From the NCBI GenBank assembly GCA_015494005.1, contig WGCB01000469.1:1-7136 (forward strand): a DNA stretch of 7,136 nt, read 5' to 3'. Shown one piece after another: positions 5,042 to 7,136 of the stretch. This DNA is from Caldilineaceae bacterium. GTDB lineage: Bacteria > Chloroflexota > Anaerolineae > Caldilineales > Caldilineaceae. Both the position numbers and the translations under genes were made by a program. Below the pieces are notes generated by a model. That model made no database searches and was not told the DNA's origin. It saw only the letters and a list, made by a program, of their open reading frames with translations. Position 1 is the stretch's first letter. The number at the start of each line of letters is the position of its first letter.

Positions 5042-6631
5042 CTAGGCCAGGGCAAAGAAACCGCCGCCCATGTCCTTGAACTTGCGGTTGCTGATGAGCG
5101 AGTAGAAGATGGGGCCTGGCGGGCACCGGCGCACCATGTTCACCGCGCTGTAGATGGTCTTGGCGTGGGCCGTTCCCTGGGGATTGAGCTTGGTCAGCTC
5201 TGGCACCAGCTGCTCCACGATCTCGTTCAGCCCCACACCCGCCTGCTCCAACTGGTCGTGGAGCTGGTCCAGGGCCTTGGTGTCGGCGGCAGCCACGATC
5301 AGGTAGTCGTCGTACTCACACGAGATCTGGACCTTGCTCATTTCGAAGGAGAGGCGGTTGTTCTCCAGGTCGGCCTTGGCCACCCGGGCCCATTCCCGTT
5401 TCATGCGCCGGGGCCGGTAGTCGATGACCACCTCGCCCGGGTTGTTGGTCCGCTCCAGGGTGATGTGGGCCCCCACGGGCAGGTTGTGCTCGTCCATCCA
5501 CTCCTTCAGGCCGCAGACGTAGCGCCCTTCGTGGACCACCCAGCCCGTGCGCCGGCCGCCCCAACGGCCATCGATGAAGGTGACCATGGAGCGCCCGCTC
5601 TCCGCCTGGGGGAAGAAGCCCCGGGTGCGGCTGCTCAGGGGGATGGTCCCATAGCGGCGGTGGGGGTAGATGAGGGCGAAGCTGGTGCTGGGGATGGCGT
5701 TGCTCATGTCCCCGGCGAAACCGCTCTCCCCCCACTCGTCGTCCAGCTCCCACTCCAGCTGGAGCAGCTCCACGCTGAGCAGGGCCCGGTTGTAGCGGAT
5801 GGGCCGGTAGCGCAGCAGGGGCGGGATCTCCAGGGCCTCCTTGGGCTCCAGGCGCTTGAGGAACCAGAGGTGCTCCTTGTCCCCGCCGATGCGGTCGAAG
5901 CGCTCGTCCCGGCTCAGGGCGTAGTTGAGGCTGATGATCTGCATGGGCTTGCCGATGTTCTCGTCCAGCTCGATCTCCCGGAGCAGCTCCTCCGTGGTCA
6001 GCGGACGGCCCTCCATCTCGATCATGGCCTCGGCGATGTTCAGGTGGCCCACGTGGACATCCGCCAGCATGTCGGACAGGAGCCAGTAGCCGTCCACCTG
6101 GACGAAATCATTGGCCCGGGGGCCTTCCTCCAGGGCGTAGAGGAGGGCGGCCTCGATCTCGTCCTTGTAGAGCTCGTAGATCTCCTCGGCCGAGAGGAGC
6201 GCTCCTTCCTCGGAGAGGTGGCCGTTGCCCTGGTTGAGCCGGTGCGGGGTCTTCAGGTCCGCGGCGAACTCCCGCACATCTTTCTCGTCCGGGAATTTGA
6301 CCTGGATGGCGGAGAACTCGCCGTATTCCGGGTTGTGGGCCGGCCGGGTGCCCACGATCTCGCCCACCTTGAAATCCAGGGCGGGGAAGACCAGCTTCTG
6401 GCCCACCTCGTAGTGCTCGCTGGGCTGGTAGATGGCCCCTTTGGCCAGCTCCGACTCCATGCGAGCCGTCTCCCGGCGAAGATACTCCTGGACGAGCGCC
6501 AGGGCCAATTCCGCGGTGGTCTTGGGCGCCTGGGTGTCCAGGATCAGGTCATAGAGAAAATCCAGGTCCTGGGGGGTAATTTCAAATTGATCCCGCCAGA
6601 AAGCCGCTGTCTGGGTTTTTCGCTGCAGCAC
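5042..6631 (-). CDS. Uncharacterised 529-residue multidomain protein, probable DNA-binding
   Basis: I know of no assigned function. By eye it divides into: an N-terminal helical segment (16-54); a likely small beta-barrel (73-118, [20 protein letters not shown] and onward); a segment 140-185; a winged-helix-like unit (about 194-262) whose order [12 protein letters not shown] ... [15 protein letters not shown] ... WFLKR resembles HARE-HTH/RpoE-delta domains; a beta-rich region (about 330-410, with [16 protein letters not shown] and [20 protein letters not shown]) reminiscent of B3-like DNA-binding barrels; and a C-terminal unit (487-528) with [15 protein letters not shown] and a wing-like [11 protein letters not shown]. 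No nuclease, helicase, ATPase or methylase motif is visible and there is no membrane segment. The start is GTG 6631, with a strong AGGAGG site 5 nt upstream. It is first in an operon with the 153-residue gene. Domain assignments are pattern-based guesses; being a real, expressed gene is well supported. Confidence 0.85.
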   Translation of the reverse strand: MLQRKTQTAAFWRDQFEITPQDLDFLYDLILDTQAPKTTAELALALVQEYLRRETARMESELAKGAIYQPSEHYEVGQKLVFPALDFKVGEIVGTRPAHNPEYGEFSAIQVKFPDEKDVREFAADLKTPHRLNQGNGHLSEEGALLSAEEIYELYKDEIEAALLYALEEGPRANDFVQVDGYWLLSDMLADVHVGHLNIAEAMIEMEGRPLTTEELLREIELDENIGKPMQIISLNYALSRDERFDRIGGDKEHLWFLKRLEPKEALEIPPLLRYRPIRYNRALLSVELLQLEWELDDEWGESGFAGDMSNAIPSTSFALIYPHRRYGTIPLSSRTRGFFPQAESGRSMVTFIDGRWGGRRTGWVVHEGRYVCGLKEWMDEHNLPVGAHITLERTNNPGEVVIDYRPRRMKREWARVAKADLENNRLSFEMSKVQISCEYDDYLIVAAADTKALDQLHDQLEQAGVGLNEIVEQLVPELTKLNPQGTAHAKTIYSAVNMVRRCPPGPIFYSLISNRKFKDMGGGFFALA

Positions 6632-6636
6632 GCTTT

Positions 6637-6642
6637 CCTCCT
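6637..6642 (-). promoter_or_regulatory. Strong Shine-Dalgarno deciding a GTG start
   Basis: AGGAGG on the minus strand, 5 nt before the GTG at 6631, fixes the non-ATG start of the 529-residue protein. No better in-frame ATG with a ribosome site is seen nearby. Confidence 0.8.
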
Positions 6643-6678
6643 ACAGGTGCAAACGTTGGGTCAACGGCTCCGGCGTTG

Positions 6679-6748
6679 GGATCCATCCGGGATCCGCCGG
6701 GGGGTCCGTCACGCGTCGATGGTGAAAAAACAGGTGTGGGCCTGCCTT
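6679..6748 (-). promoter_or_regulatory. Two weak hairpins in the leader of the 529-residue gene
   Basis: In the minus-strand leader, AAGGCAGG (plus 6741-6748) can pair with CCTGTTTT (plus 6727-6734), with two G-U pairs, around a 6-base loop. A run of six T (6725-6730) ends this weak stem, giving a possible attenuator-like element. Nearer the gene, two GGATCC copies (6679-6684 and 6690-6695) can pair with a 5-base loop, 37 nt before the Shine-Dalgarno. Neither matches a riboswitch I know. Confidence 0.25.
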
Positions 6749-6798
6749 GCCGACCCTGTGAGGAAAAGGCCAGGTTTCGGCATGTAGCCCGACCTGGG

Positions 6799-6827
6799 AT
6801 TATAACAGTCCCCTGGGCAAAGTTCAA
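6799..6827 (-). promoter_or_regulatory. Strong extended -10 promoter of the uncharacterised operon
   Basis: Minus strand: -35 TTGAAC (6822-6827, 4 of 6), 17-bp spacer, perfect -10 TATAAT (6799-6804) preceded by TGT, an extended -10 (TGnTATAAT). Transcription would start near 6792, leaving a leader of about 160 nt before GTG 6631. It is among the best promoters in the window, implying that the pair is substantially expressed or is tightly controlled by a factor not visible here. Confidence 0.8.
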
Positions 6828-7022
6828 AAAGATATGGCCATTGTCAGGAGAGAATCGGGAATTTTACGCCGGAATGCGTAGGTTTGCAGGAAGGAACGCG
6901 CGCATCGATCGGCTTTTGAAGCCAGGGGAAAGTCCACGGCGCTGTCTCTCTGCGCCGTTCCAGGTCCTGGGATCCGGAGGCTCGCCCGCGAGGAAGAGCG
7001 CCGCTTTTCTCGTGGTTGCCAG
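6828..7022. other. Non-coding spacer between the operon promoter and the putative IS end
   Basis: Together with the leader this makes about 400 bp without a convincing gene. The only open frame (plus strand, through 7026) has no ribosome site and no recognisable sequence. There is one perfect stem, ACGGCGC (6936-6942) with GCGCCGT (6952-6958) around 9 bases, with no T-run on either strand, and a small GGCTT/AAGCC stem near 6911-6923. No tRNA, rRNA or known small RNA is recognised. Confidence 0.5.
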
Positions 7023-7028
7023 TTGACA

Positions 7029-7136
7029 GGACTTACGCAGTTAGATGAGAAAGAGGGACTTTTCCTTTGAGTGGAGCCGGTGGTTGAGTGCCGCCCGTGA
7101 AAACTTGCATCTGCAAACGCTCCTTGACCGTCCCCA
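7029..7136. mobile_element. Probable end of an insertion sequence, rest outside window
   Basis: The motif GGACTTACGCA (7029-7039) resembles the outer terminal repeats of several insertion sequences. From here to the edge the base composition falls below the neighbours' level, and a minus-strand frame from the right stops inside this motif, which is common when a transposase ends in the terminal repeat. The opposite end, the second inverted repeat and any target duplication lie outside, so family and boundaries are unproven. A small palindrome TTGCA-TC-TGCAA (7105-7116) lies inside. Confidence 0.45.
7033..7136 (-). CDS. C-terminal fragment of a putative transposase, cut by window edge
   Basis: The last 33 codons plus a TAA stop (7033-7035) of a frame entering from the right edge, ending in PLKGKVPLSHLTA. 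There is no start in the window and too little sequence to assign a family. The main support is position: the stop falls inside the GGACTTACGCA motif that looks like an IS terminal repeat. It could instead be a chance open frame. Confidence 0.35.
   Translation of the reverse strand, partial: GTVKERLQMQVFTGGTQPPAPLKGKVPLSHLTA

Noticed and set aside
5165..6787. 540-codon plus-strand open frame
   Set aside because: Antisense of the 529-residue gene and runs over its promoter leader. The minus strand has the Shine-Dalgarno and promoter, and its protein has a balanced, globular composition.
6928..6942. GGGAAAGTCCACGG resembles the conserved GAGGAAAGTCC start of bacterial RNase P RNA
   Set aside because: None of the later conserved RNase P segments or helices follow in the next 200 bp, and GAAAGTCC alone is too short.
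7023..7028. TTGACA as a plus-strand -35 box near the putative IS end
   Set aside because: No acceptable -10 lies 16-18 bp downstream (TGAGAA at best).

Overview
This is a GC-rich window of roughly 65% G+C with tightly packed genes and good sigma-70/A-type promoters (TTGACA/TATAAT-like boxes with 17-bp spacers). The proteins look like those of a thermophilic or soil-type member of Chloroflexota (Caldilineae/Anaerolineae-like). That placement is an inference from protein style: the uncharacterised gene pair at the right and the neopullulanase-like enzyme without an N-terminal domain. No marker gene is present to prove it.

Left block, minus strand (1-2789). A small two-helix membrane protein (2559-2789) is read from a strong promoter that lies on an unusually regular 50-bp nested dyad. 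It is followed by a GH13 alpha-glucan hydrolase (975-2429) with its own promoter, then a diacylglycerol-kinase-family lipid kinase that runs off the left edge. The last two are 44 bp apart and probably co-transcribed.

Middle block, plus strand (about 3003-4510). A promoter at 3003-3031 drives a compact two-gene operon: a MaoC-like hot-dog hydratase and a CitE-like C-C lyase, 11 bp apart, with the lyase Shine-Dalgarno next to the hydratase stop codon. Together they look like a hydratase/lyase pair that hydrates a branched or dicarboxylic enoyl-CoA and then cleaves the hydroxyacyl-CoA. Itaconyl-/mesaconyl-CoA to citramalyl-CoA to pyruvate plus acetyl-CoA is the best-known precedent. The operon ends in a strong terminator that also serves the convergent operon to its right.

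Right block, minus strand (4534-about 6830). A GTG-started 529-residue protein is followed by a 153-residue protein. I recognise no characterised family for either. The larger one seems to be built of several winged-helix-like and small beta-barrel segments, suggesting DNA or chromatin binding. The smaller has a basic N-terminus, four possibly metal-binding cysteines and a helix-turn-helix-like C-terminus. Their promoter has an extended, consensus -10 box and a leader of about 160 nt.

Right edge (6828-7136). About 200 bp of apparently non-coding DNA are followed by what looks like the end of an insertion sequence. A minus-strand reading frame enters from the right edge and stops inside a GGACTTACGCA motif typical of IS ends.
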